In this document: positions 46,338-54,410 of the stretch, piece by piece
Layout: every line of letters begins with the position of its first letter
Numbering within the stretch: position 1 is the stretch's first letter
Notes under the pieces: generated by a model
What the model was told of the DNA's origin: nothing
Databases searched by the model: none
The model's input: the letters and a program-made list of their open reading frames with translations, nothing else
Source of the DNA: Ruegeria sp. Alg231-54
Lineage (GTDB): Bacteria > Pseudomonadota > Alphaproteobacteria > Rhodobacterales > Rhodobacteraceae
Length of the DNA: 64,000 nucleotides
Direction of reading: 5' to 3'
NCBI RefSeq assembly: GCF_900143525.1
Contig: NZ_FREZ01000003.1
Coordinates: 372,001 to 436,000 of the forward strand
Translations under genes and position numbers: made by a program

Positions 46338-47288
46338 ATGGCTAAGGCATTCGCATCTCAGGGAGATTTGGGTGAAAAGACGGTTAGCTTCACCGAAGTG
46401 GGTGAAGGGCTTTGGGCCTTTACTGCTGAAGGTGATCCCAATTCCGGCGTGATCATCGGCGATGATAGTGTCATGATTGTCGAGGCGCAGGCCACGCCAC
46501 GTCTGGCTGGCAAGGTGATTGAGAAGGTCAGAGAAGTTACCGACAAACCGATCACACATCTGGCGCTAACTCACTATCACGCGGTTCGCGTTCTAGGCGC
46601 TTCAGCGTATGGCGCAGATCAGGTTCTCATGTCCGAAACAACCCGAGCGCAGGTTGTCGAACGCGGTCAGGAAGATTGGGACAGTGAGTTTCAGCGTTTT
46701 CCACGTCTGTTCGAAGGCCATGAAAGCATTCCCGGACTGACCTGGCCCACCACGACCTTCAAGGATCGCATGAGTGTATACCTCGGCAACCGGCGCGTCG
46801 ATCTAATGCATCTTGGTCGCGCCCATACTGCCGGTGACATCGTCATTCACGTCCCCGATCAGAACGTCATGTTTACCGGTGACATCGTCGAGTACCACTC
46901 GGCCTGCTATTGCGGCGACGGCCATTTCAACGATTGGGGTGGCACTCTGGACAATATCGGCGCATTTGACGTCGATGCTATCGCGCCCGGCCGCGGTGAT
47001 GCTCTGCTCGGAAAAGACATGGTTGAAGCAGCAATTGAGTCCACCCGGGATTTTGTCCAAAGCACCTATCGCCCGGCCGCTCGTGTCGCCGCTAGCGGCG
47101 GCACCCTGAAAGATGCCTGGGACGCTGTACGTGACGCATGCGACCCGAAATTCGCTGACTACGCGATCTACGAACACTGCCTGCCGTTCAATGTTGCGCG
47201 CGCCTATGACGAAGCCCGCGGCATCGACACACCACGTATCTGGACGGCGCAGCGGGATCTGGAAATGTGGGAGCAACTGCAAGGCTGA
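46338..47288 (+). CDS. MBL-fold metallohydrolase with a reduced metal site
   Basis: The 316-aa metallo-beta-lactamase-fold protein has the motif-2 strand LALTHYHAVRVLGASAYG. His79 and His81 of the usual HxHxDH are present, but the following Asp and His are Val83 and Arg84. Later ligands look intact (LGRAHTAGDIVIHVP, FTGDIVE). It may bind one metal only. The first gene of a MarR-bracketed cassette, it is followed by an FAD monooxygenase after 25 bp; hydrolysis of an ester or thioester intermediate is possible. Start: ATG after CGGGAGAACACA. Confidence 0.85.
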   Translation: MAKAFASQGDLGEKTVSFTEVGEGLWAFTAEGDPNSGVIIGDDSVMIVEAQATPRLAGKVIEKVREVTDKPITHLALTHYHAVRVLGASAYGADQVLMSETTRAQVVERGQEDWDSEFQRFPRLFEGHESIPGLTWPTTTFKDRMSVYLGNRRVDLMHLGRAHTAGDIVIHVPDQNVMFTGDIVEYHSACYCGDGHFNDWGGTLDNIGAFDVDAIAPGRGDALLGKDMVEAAIESTRDFVQSTYRPAARVAASGGTLKDAWDAVRDACDPKFADYAIYEHCLPFNVARAYDEARGIDTPRIWTAQRDLEMWEQLQG

Positions 47289-47313
47289 ACGCCTGAAGGG
47301 AGGGGATTTTCCA

Positions 47314-48948
47314 ATGTTTGATGACCGTTACACGCTCGCCTACAAGAGCTATCCATACGAGAAATCGCCCGATCAGGATATTGACGCGCCGGTGCGTCAC
47401 CCGGTTGTGGTCATGGGCGGCGGGCCGATCGGAGTCGCCACAGCCCTGGACCTCGGCCGCCAGGGTATTCCGGTGGTTGTGCTTGATGATCATGAGGGCA
47501 TCGGCATGGGCAGTCGGGCGATTTGTTTCGCAAAGCGCTGCCTGGAAGTGGCCGACCGCTATGGCTGCGGCGAACCGATGCTCAAAAAAGGCGTTGTCTG
47601 GAATCTCGGTAAGGTATTCCATCGCGATGACAAGGTATTCGAATTTAACCTGTTGCCGGAAGACGGGCATAAATACCCCGCCTTCATCAATCTACAACAG
47701 CCATATTTCGAGCAATACATGATCGATCGCCTGCGCGAGCTGCAGGACAAGGGTGCCCCGATCCAGTTGCGTGGCAAGAACCGTGTGGACAGCGTTGAAG
47801 TACACGACGATCACGTCACCCTGACGGTGATGACACCGGATGGGCCATACACCCTTGAAGCGGACTGGCTTATCGGTTGCGACGGCGCCAACTCACCACT
47901 GCGCGGGATGCTTGGTCTCGATTTCAGCGGTCGCGTCTTTCAGGACAGCTTCCTGATTGCCGATGTCAAACTGAAAGGCGATCTGAACTTCCCTACTGAG
48001 CGCTGGTTCTGGTTTGAACCGACCCACGGCTCTGGCGCCTCAGCGTTGTTGCACAAGCAACCTGATGATGTCTGGCGGATCGACTTCCAGATCGGCTGGG
48101 ATGTTGACCGCAAAGAAGAACTTAAAGAAGAGAATATCCGTCGCCGATTGGATGCGATGCTGGGGGATGTGGATTATGAAATGGTCTGGTCCTCTATCTA
48201 CACCTTCCAGTGCAAGCGGATGGACAGTTTCCGCTCGGGGCGGGTGTTTTTTGCTGGTGATGCGGCGCACCAAGTCTCGCCCTTTGGTGCGCGTGGTGCC
48301 AATTCCGGCATGCAGGACGTGGACAATCTTGGTTGGAAACTAGGGTTGGTTATTCAAGGCAAAGCGCCGGAGAGCCTGCTTGACACCTACAATGCCGAAC
48401 GGGTTCACGGCGCGGACGAGAATATTCTGAACTCTACACGGTCCACCGATTTCATCACACCGAAATCAGAAACAAGCCGGATCTTCCGCGATGCCGTGCT
48501 CAGCCTGAGCGGAACGTATGAATTCGCACGACCGATGGTCAACTCGGGTCGGCTCTCGGTTCCATGCGTGTACAGTGGATCGGGACTCAATTCCGCTGAC
48601 GCACTGGCAGGCGGTCCCGAACGGACGCAGCCCGGCGCCCCCTGCCCTGATGCCCCGTTGGGCGATGAATACCTGTTGTCGAAGCTGGGTGATGAGTTCA
48701 TCCTTTTGACAATCGATGCAGAAGCACCTGAAATTCTGGAAGAGGACGGGATTACGGCACGCCGCCTGGCTCTTTCAACCCGCGACGACCCGACCGGTCA
48801 ACTCAGGAAACGCTATCTCGGCGAAGCCAGTTCGGCGGTCTACCTGATCCGCCCAGATCAGCATGTCGCTGCCCGCCGAGCGGAATACAACGAAACCCTG
48901 ATGCGCACCGCCTTGCGCCGTGCGGCCGGTAAAGAAGTAAGCCAATGA
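47314..48948 (+). CDS. FAD-dependent aromatic hydroxylase (MhpA/PheA-like flavoprotein monooxygenase)
   Basis: A 544-aa class A flavoprotein monooxygenase with the FAD-binding VVVMGGGPIGVATALDLG (about 34-51), the NADPH/FAD motif GCDGANSPLRGMLGLDF (about 190), and the third motif FFAGDAAHQVSPFGARGA (about 313-330). Such enzymes hydroxylate a phenolic acid using NAD(P)H and oxygen. I start at the ATG at 47314, which follows AGGGAGGGGATTTTCC; the frame is open 67 codons further upstream, but only by overlapping the MBL gene. The small DUF2783 gene overlaps its stop. The aromatic substrate is unknown. Confidence 0.9.
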   Translation: MFDDRYTLAYKSYPYEKSPDQDIDAPVRHPVVVMGGGPIGVATALDLGRQGIPVVVLDDHEGIGMGSRAICFAKRCLEVADRYGCGEPMLKKGVVWNLGKVFHRDDKVFEFNLLPEDGHKYPAFINLQQPYFEQYMIDRLRELQDKGAPIQLRGKNRVDSVEVHDDHVTLTVMTPDGPYTLEADWLIGCDGANSPLRGMLGLDFSGRVFQDSFLIADVKLKGDLNFPTERWFWFEPTHGSGASALLHKQPDDVWRIDFQIGWDVDRKEELKEENIRRRLDAMLGDVDYEMVWSSIYTFQCKRMDSFRSGRVFFAGDAAHQVSPFGARGANSGMQDVDNLGWKLGLVIQGKAPESLLDTYNAERVHGADENILNSTRSTDFITPKSETSRIFRDAVLSLSGTYEFARPMVNSGRLSVPCVYSGSGLNSADALAGGPERTQPGAPCPDAPLGDEYLLSKLGDEFILLTIDAEAPEILEEDGITARRLALSTRDDPTGQLRKRYLGEASSAVYLIRPDQHVAARRAEYNETLMRTALRRAAGKEVSQ

Positions 48949-49136
48949 GCGATCTGACCCTGACACCGAATATCGACGGAACCGACGATTTCTACGCCGA
49001 CCTGCTGGCAACGCATGAGGGCAAAACCAAGGCCGAGAGCGATACAATCAACGCAAGGTTAATTCTGATTCTGGCCAACCACATCGGCGACCGGAACGTC
49101 CTGAGCCAGGCGCTCAATGCCGCCAACATCACGTAA
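48945..49136 (+). CDS. DUF2783 small protein
   Basis: A 63-aa protein with the family's core DDFYADLLATHEGKT and NARLILILANHIGD. DUF2783 proteins are commonly encoded next to MhpA-like flavin monooxygenases; a role as small partner or stabiliser is plausible but unproven. It begins in the monooxygenase stop codon (ATGA), so stoichiometric production is likely. Confidence 0.85.
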   Translation: MSDLTLTPNIDGTDDFYADLLATHEGKTKAESDTINARLILILANHIGDRNVLSQALNAANIT

Positions 49137-49152
49137 TCCAAGGGAGGATACC

Positions 49153-50187
49153 ATGAATATCAAACTGAAGGGCAACACCCTGCTGCTCGCCGGCATTGCA
49201 ACCGCTGCAATGTCTATCGCAACGACTACCGTGGCAGAAACCAAACTGGCGCTTTCGAGCTGGCTGCCGCCGCGCCATCCGATCGTTGTTGAGGCAATCA
49301 AACCCTGGGCCAAGCAAGTGGAGGAAGTCACCGATGGCCGTGTGACCGTACGTGTGCTTGCAAAGCCCATGGGCCCGCCCCCTGCACATTACGACATGGC
49401 TGCCGAAGGTATCGCTGACATCACCTATGGCTTGCATTCCTTTACCACAGATGACCGTTTCACCCGCTCTCGGATCGGTCAGTTCTCGTTCATTGGTGAC
49501 GATGCCGTTGCTGGTTCCAAAGCATTCTGGAATGTCTATTCCGGCCCGCTGGAGGCGCAGAAAGAACATGAGGGCACCAAACTTCTGGGGCTCTTCGTGC
49601 ATGGCCCCGGCATGTTGCACAACAATGTCCGCAAGATCGAAAAGACAGACGATTTCTCGGGTCTCAAGATCCGCGTTCCTGGTGGCTACATCTCGGACCT
49701 GATGTCTGGTCTCGGCTCCACAACGCTCTTCATGTCTTCGGGTGAGGTGTATGAAAAGCTCTCGCGCGGAGTAATCGATGGCGTGACGTTCCCCTACGAT
49801 GCTCTGGCTGCGTTCAAGCTGACCGAAGACGTCAAGTACACGATGCAAGTCCCTGGCGGCATCTACAACACCACTTGGTTCATGGTCATGAACGAAGACA
49901 AATGGAACGAGATCTCTGAAGAGGATCAGGCAGCCATCGAGGCGATTTCCGGTGAAGCTTTTGCAGCACTGGTTGGCGAAGCTTGGGTCGGTGCAGACAA
50001 GAAAGGCAGTGCCGCGGCCGAAAAGGCCGGGATCGAAATCTACGAAGCGCCAGCCGAAGTCGTTGATGCGATCAAGTCCCAAGCCGCAGATGCCGAAACA
50101 GCGTGGTCCGAAGCCATCTCGGCGGACGGCTATGACGGCACTGCTGCTCTGGAAGAAATGCGCAAACAAGCTGGCGTGGACTTCTGA
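49153..50187 (+). CDS. dctP: TRAP transporter substrate-binding protein (DctP family)
   Basis: The 344-aa periplasmic receptor has a Sec signal peptide (LLLAGIATAAMSIATTTVA) and DctP features such as LKIRVPGGYISDLMSGLGST (about 170-190), where the conserved Arg contacts a ligand carboxylate, and RGVIDGVTFPYDA. I start at the ATG at 49153, preceded by AGGGAGGATACC; the frame opens 36 bp earlier inside the DUF2783 gene. It is followed by its two permease genes, so the cassette imports its own substrate, probably an aromatic or related carboxylate. Confidence 0.92.
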   Translation: MNIKLKGNTLLLAGIATAAMSIATTTVAETKLALSSWLPPRHPIVVEAIKPWAKQVEEVTDGRVTVRVLAKPMGPPPAHYDMAAEGIADITYGLHSFTTDDRFTRSRIGQFSFIGDDAVAGSKAFWNVYSGPLEAQKEHEGTKLLGLFVHGPGMLHNNVRKIEKTDDFSGLKIRVPGGYISDLMSGLGSTTLFMSSGEVYEKLSRGVIDGVTFPYDALAAFKLTEDVKYTMQVPGGIYNTTWFMVMNEDKWNEISEEDQAAIEAISGEAFAALVGEAWVGADKKGSAAAEKAGIEIYEAPAEVVDAIKSQAADAETAWSEAISADGYDGTAALEEMRKQAGVDF

Positions 50188-50190
50188 TCC

Positions 50191-50739
50191 ATGGAGCGGC
50201 TTCGCCATCGTTTCCCCGACCAGCCCCCTGATGAGGGGCTGGACATCGGGCTGCTGCTCGACAGATCTCTGGGTGTCGGGGCCGCACTGATCCTGTTCAG
50301 CCTCGTCCTCATCACCTGTGTGGATGTAGTTGGGCGCTACCTGTTCAACGCACCGCTTTCCGGCGCCTTCGAACTCACTGAAATACTGCTGGCAGCGCTC
50401 GTTTTCCTTGCCTTACCACTGACGACAGAGCGCCGCGAACATGTCGAGGTCGACCTGCTGAATCTGGCGCTTGGACGCAAGACGCAACGTCTTTTGTCTG
50501 CGTTTGCTGGCCTGTTCTCTGCAGCCCTGTTAGCCACCTTTTCTTGGCGGCTTTTCACCCATGCGGCCAAGGCCGCACATGACGGCGCGGTGACCAACGC
50601 GCTTGAGATTCCACTGGCACCATTCGGCTATCTGGCTGGGGTCTCCTGCATGGTTTCGGCGTTCATCGCATTCCTGCGCGGATTACAACCTCCCATCGAA
50701 CACGACACCGATCAAGATCACCTAGAGGGCGCCCCATGA
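50191..50739 (+). CDS. dctQ: TRAP transporter small permease (DctQ family)
   Basis: A 182-aa protein with four hydrophobic helices and the DctQ segment CVDVVGRYLFNAPLSGAFEL followed by RREHVEVDLL. It starts 3 bp after the dctP stop and overlaps the dctM start by 4 bp, so the transporter subunits are co-translated. Confidence 0.9.
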   Translation: MERLRHRFPDQPPDEGLDIGLLLDRSLGVGAALILFSLVLITCVDVVGRYLFNAPLSGAFELTEILLAALVFLALPLTTERREHVEVDLLNLALGRKTQRLLSAFAGLFSAALLATFSWRLFTHAAKAAHDGAVTNALEIPLAPFGYLAGVSCMVSAFIAFLRGLQPPIEHDTDQDHLEGAP

Positions 50740-52052
50740 TTGAATCTCTGATCGGCTTTGCGATCCTTCTGGGACTTATTCTACTGCGCGTGCCCATCGC
50801 GTTCGCAATGGCGGCTGTAGGCGGCTTTGGGTTTGCCTATATGCGTGGTTGGGAGCCTGCCTGGGCTATGACAGGGCAAGTGGCCTTTGACACTTCTTTG
50901 TCTTACTCCCTTTCGGTCATCCCTCTGTTTATCTTCATGGGCAACGTGTTGGCCGGCTCAGGCGTGGCACACGGGCTGTTTGCCGGTGCCGATCGGCTTT
51001 TTGGCAGGCTGCGCGGTGGACTTGCCATGGCTTCGGTCTTTTCTTGCGGCGGGTTCTCCGCGGTGTGTGGCTCATCCCTGGCCACTGCTGCCACGATGTC
51101 AAAAGTTGCCATGCCTTCAATGCGTCGTTTTGGCTATGATGACCGGCTGGCGACAGGCTCTATCGCCGCGGGAGGGACACTAGGCATTTTGATCCCGCCG
51201 TCGGTGATCCTGATCATCTACGGCCTGTTGACCGAAACCAATATTGCCAAGCTTTTTATCGCGGGAATTGTGCCAGGTATCATTGGTGTGCTGTTTTATC
51301 TTGGCGCGGTCATGGTTGCGGTACGGTTGAACCCTTCTCTGGCTCCGGAGGAGGAAAACACCGAACCCATGAGTCGGGCTGACGTCATAGGCGTGATCTG
51401 TGTGCTGGGCCTTTTTCTCTTCATCATGGTTGGCATCTATGGTGGGTTCTTCACACCGACTGAGGCGGCCGGAATGGGTGCAGGTGCTTCGATCCTGATC
51501 GCCATTGCCCTAAGAACGATGACCTGGCGCAGCTTTTTCGCAACTACGCTGGATTCGATCCGGGCTACTGCCATGATCTTTGCAGTGATTATAGGTGCCG
51601 AGCTGTTCACCAATTTCATAAACTACGCCGGACTGCCGGATGCCCTATCAGGCTTTGTTGTCGACAATGAATTGCCGGTCTGGGCGGTCATCTTGTTCAT
51701 AATGCTGACCTACATGGTTCTTGGTTGTGTGCTTGAAAGCCTGTCGATGATCTTGCTAACAGTGCCGGTCTTTTACCCACTGATGTTTGAGCTTGAGTTT
51801 GCCAATGAACTCCTGCTCGATCCCGAAAACGCCCTGATCTGGTTCGCCATTGTGGTTGTTGTGGCCACTGAAATCAGCCTGATCACGCCCCCGGTCGGAA
51901 TGAATGTCTTCGTGCTGAAGGGCGTGTTGCAAGATGTCTCACTCGGAACGATCTTTCGCGGCGTGCTGCCATTCTGGATCGCGGACATCCTGCGGCTGAC
52001 CCTGCTCATCCTTGTACCCTCACTGTCACTCTGGCTGGTGGGGTTGATGTGA
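50736..52052 (+). CDS. dctM: TRAP transporter large permease (DctM family)
   Basis: A 438-aa ion-coupled permease with the family blocks FSAVCGSSLATAATMSKVAM (about 105), GTLGILIPPSVILIIYGLLTE (ends given, about 147-167) and TPPVGMNVFVLKGV near the C-terminus. It forms the translocation channel with DctQ. Downstream, a VOC-family enzyme gene follows after 63 bp. Confidence 0.93.
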   Translation: MIESLIGFAILLGLILLRVPIAFAMAAVGGFGFAYMRGWEPAWAMTGQVAFDTSLSYSLSVIPLFIFMGNVLAGSGVAHGLFAGADRLFGRLRGGLAMASVFSCGGFSAVCGSSLATAATMSKVAMPSMRRFGYDDRLATGSIAAGGTLGILIPPSVILIIYGLLTETNIAKLFIAGIVPGIIGVLFYLGAVMVAVRLNPSLAPEEENTEPMSRADVIGVICVLGLFLFIMVGIYGGFFTPTEAAGMGAGASILIAIALRTMTWRSFFATTLDSIRATAMIFAVIIGAELFTNFINYAGLPDALSGFVVDNELPVWAVILFIMLTYMVLGCVLESLSMILLTVPVFYPLMFELEFANELLLDPENALIWFAIVVVVATEISLITPPVGMNVFVLKGVLQDVSLGTIFRGVLPFWIADILRLTLLILVPSLSLWLVGLM

Positions 52053-52115
52053 ACGCCTGAGGCGACCGTACGTTGCCTTGGTCTTGAAAACTGCACCCTC
52101 GGAAAGGAGAAATCG

Positions 52116-52661
52116 ATGAAAATCGAGAAGATCCATCACGTCGCTTACCGCTGCAAAGACGCAAAAGAGACGGTCGAATGGTATGGGAAAATGCTGAACA
52201 TGGACTTTATCCTGGCCATCGCCGAGGATCATGTCCCATCTACGCATGAGCCGGACCCCTACATGCATCTGTTTTTGGATGCCGGGAATGGGAATGTTCT
52301 GGCTTTCTTCGAGCTGCCCACGAAGCCGGAAATGGGCCGGGATCCCAATACCCCGATCTGGGTGCAGCACATCGCCTTCAAGGTGAAGGATCGTGAAACG
52401 CTGCTTCAGTTCAAGGACCATCTGGAAGCTAATGGCGTCGAAGTACTCGGCGTGACCGACCATTCGATTTTCCACTCTATCTACTTCTTTGATCCTTCCG
52501 GCCATCGTATCGAACTGGCCTGCCCGGACCCGGAAGAAGAAGCGCTGCTGGAGCGCATGGACGAAGTGAAATGGCTTATGTTGGACGAGTGGTCGAAGAC
52601 CAAGAAAGCTCCGAAACATGCCGATTGGCTGCATGCCAAAGAACTCAACAAGTCTGCCTGA
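52116..52661 (+). CDS. VOC-family (glyoxalase/dioxygenase superfamily) protein
   Basis: The 181-aa protein has two beta-alpha-beta-beta-beta VOC modules with likely metal ligands His8 (IHHVAYR), His85 (VQHIAFKV) and Glu133 (HRIELACP). It could be a ring-cleaving dioxygenase, an isomerase or a lyase. In this cassette a ring-cleavage enzyme would be expected between the flavin hydroxylase and the maleylacetoacetate isomerase, and this is the only candidate, but the short length is also typical of glyoxalase-like proteins. Start: ATG after GGAAAGGAGAAATCG. Confidence 0.8.
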   Translation: MKIEKIHHVAYRCKDAKETVEWYGKMLNMDFILAIAEDHVPSTHEPDPYMHLFLDAGNGNVLAFFELPTKPEMGRDPNTPIWVQHIAFKVKDRETLLQFKDHLEANGVEVLGVTDHSIFHSIYFFDPSGHRIELACPDPEEEALLERMDEVKWLMLDEWSKTKKAPKHADWLHAKELNKSA

Positions 52662-52746
52662 CGGGCGTCCCGTGCCGGATCGGTTTCCAGCGCGGGAACT
52701 TATCTTTGGCAAAATCCGAGACGGTTTACCACAAAACAAGGAAGTC

Positions 52747-53379
52747 ATGAAACTATACGGCTATTGGCGCTCGACGACCTCTTTTCGGGTCCGGATCGCA
52801 CTAAATCTCAAGGGTGTTTCCTATGAAACAGTTCCGGTCAACCTTGTTGCCGGAGAGCAACGCGCGCCGGACTATGTCGCGCTGAACCCCGGCAAGGGCG
52901 TCCCTACGCTGATCCTTGAGGACGGTCGTGTACTCACCCAATCGCTTGCGATCATCAATTATCTCGACGCTGCCATACCCGAACCTCCGTTCCTGCCGGA
53001 GGACCCGTTCGAGCGTGCGCGGGTACAGGCTGCGGCCCATACCATCGCGATGGACATTCATCCGGTTAACAACCTTAAGGTAACTGTGCATCTGAAGACC
53101 CGGTACGGGCTTGCGGCCGAGGATGGGATCGAGTGGTTCCGGCATTGGATGACCGAAGGTTTCCATGCCTACCAAGCGCTTTTGCCAGCTAACACCACCT
53201 TCAGTTTTGGTGACAAGCCGGACCTTGCCGATATCTGCCTTGTCGCACAGCTTTACAATGCACATCGCTGGGGCGTCGATATGGCTCCATTCGACCGTCT
53301 GCTTGAGATCGAAGAACGCGCATTCACCCTGCCCGCTTTCGACGCCGCCCGACCTGAAAATCAGGCCGACGCCTCCTGA
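52747..53379 (+). CDS. maiA: Maleylacetoacetate (maleylpyruvate) isomerase, zeta-class GST
   Basis: A 210-aa glutathione S-transferase-like enzyme that uses glutathione to isomerise the cis double bond of a ring-cleavage product. The zeta-class active-site motif appears as STTSFRVRIALNLKG (about 9-23), followed by NPGKGVPTLILEDG and the C-terminal helical domain. I start at the ATG at 52747 (AAGGAAGTC before it), since the upstream extension overlaps the VOC gene and is not GST-like. A scrap of fumarylacetoacetase, the enzyme of the next step, follows. Confidence 0.92.
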   Translation: MKLYGYWRSTTSFRVRIALNLKGVSYETVPVNLVAGEQRAPDYVALNPGKGVPTLILEDGRVLTQSLAIINYLDAAIPEPPFLPEDPFERARVQAAAHTIAMDIHPVNNLKVTVHLKTRYGLAAEDGIEWFRHWMTEGFHAYQALLPANTTFSFGDKPDLADICLVAQLYNAHRWGVDMAPFDRLLEIEERAFTLPAFDAARPENQADAS

Positions 53380-53443
53380 GAGAAATACACTGGCAGACCT
53401 CATTCTATTGTAGGTCGACGGCCTTAGCCCAACCAAGAAGGCA

Positions 53444-53512
53444 ATGCTCTTCCGCGTCACCGACTACACGGATTTCTACGCCGGTCGACAGCCAGCGCTC
53501 CAGATGGCTTGA
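53444..53512 (+). pseudogene. Relic of fumarylacetoacetase
   Basis: A 22-codon frame contains DYTDFYAGRQPA, matching the highly conserved active-site stretch of fumarylacetoacetases (IGDYTDFYxSRxHAxNVG). Nothing before or after it matches, so only this fragment of a roughly 400-codon gene survives. It lies directly behind maiA, where a fah gene is commonly found. Confidence 0.65.
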
Positions 53513-53535
53513 GTTGCCCAGATTGGCTTATGTAC

Positions 53536-53964
53536 CTATGTCACCGACGCGGCCTTAAGCAGCGCAGTCACGCCTCGGTCCAGTGCTGCACGGTCCTCGG
53601 CCGACATGGAATTCAGCATCCCTTGCGCGCAAGCATCGACTTGTGGCAGCAACTGTTCGAAACACCGATGGCCTTCCGGCGTACAATGATAAACCCTTAT
53701 CCGGCGATCTTCTTCGGAAATTGCTCTGGTTATCAAACCTTTATCGTCAAGCCTCTGCGCGGCTCGGCTGACTTGAACCTTATCCAGAGTGGTGCGTTGC
53801 GAGAGTTCCAGAGAGGTCAGGCTTTTGGCATTGGCAAGTAGAAAAAGCAGGCGCCATTCCTCCCGTGATAGCCCGAATTCGCGCTGGTATACTTCCGTGA
53901 GGTTTCGTGAGAACGCTTCGGATGCCACGGCGAGGCGATAGGGAAAGAAGGAATCTAGTTGCAT
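53536..53964 (-). CDS. MarR-family regulator of the aromatic cassette
   Basis: The 142-aa protein has a MarR winged HTH (about 35-100; LELSQRTTLDKVQVSRAAQR, with the wing near EEDRRIRVYHCTPEG). It is convergent to maiA and has two operator-like palindromes over and just upstream of its own start codon. The same motif stands in front of the MBL gene 7.6 kb away, so it is the likely repressor of the whole 46338-53379 cassette and of itself, released by an aromatic acid. Confidence 0.9.
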   Translation of the reverse strand: MQLDSFFPYRLAVASEAFSRNLTEVYQREFGLSREEWRLLFLLANAKSLTSLELSQRTTLDKVQVSRAAQRLDDKGLITRAISEEDRRIRVYHCTPEGHRCFEQLLPQVDACAQGMLNSMSAEDRAALDRGVTALLKAASVT

Positions 53965-53999
53965 ACGAAACTATAATCCCGCTTTGTTTCATATGCAAC
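53958..53999. promoter_or_regulatory. Paired MarR-type operators at the marR start
   Basis: GTTGCATACGAAAC (53958-53971, covering the marR start codon) and GTTTCATATGCAAC (53986-53999) share the pattern GTTnCATATGnAAC with the pair at 46264-46298. Centres are 28 bp apart here. The placement fits autorepression. Confidence 0.7.
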
Positions 54000-54410
54000 G
54001 ACATTTGCCTGCACTGATCTTCGCCATCCTTATGCAGGTTGTTTTGCACACTAAAAGCCGAAGTTGACGAAATCCCGGTTCCCAGTGTTTTGATTCCGTT
54101 GCGAAGATTTTTTCTGCTTGCCAGAAAACTGCGGATCCGCTGGATCAAGGTTCCAGATCGGCAATCTGCTGAAACGGACAGATTCCCAGCGTGAACCGAC
54201 CTTTGCAAAATTTAGCAGTTCTGCAACGCAAAATCCCAAAAGCGAAAGTTGATCGTTGTGTCAGCTTCAGCTGCCAAGAAAGGTCAACACAAGCCTTGGA
54301 TATAGGCACACACCGAGACTAGCGGAAACACTGGACCCGGAAGTGCAACAAAAACTATTAGCATTCTTGCAGAATACTTTTTACCATGCGGTCAAATTTG
54401 GGGGAATTGG
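54000..54410. other. Intergenic region upstream of the CodA-like gene
   Basis: No gene is supported here; a short minus-strand frame at 54051-54239 has no ribosome binding site or motif. The last 60 bp are AT-rich and probably contain the promoter of the CodA-like operon, whose first ATG follows GGGGGAATTGG. Confidence 0.4.

Noticed and set aside
49129..50208. 359-codon minus-strand frame
   Set aside because: Exactly opposite the second dctP gene, which has a signal peptide, ribosome binding site and permease partners.
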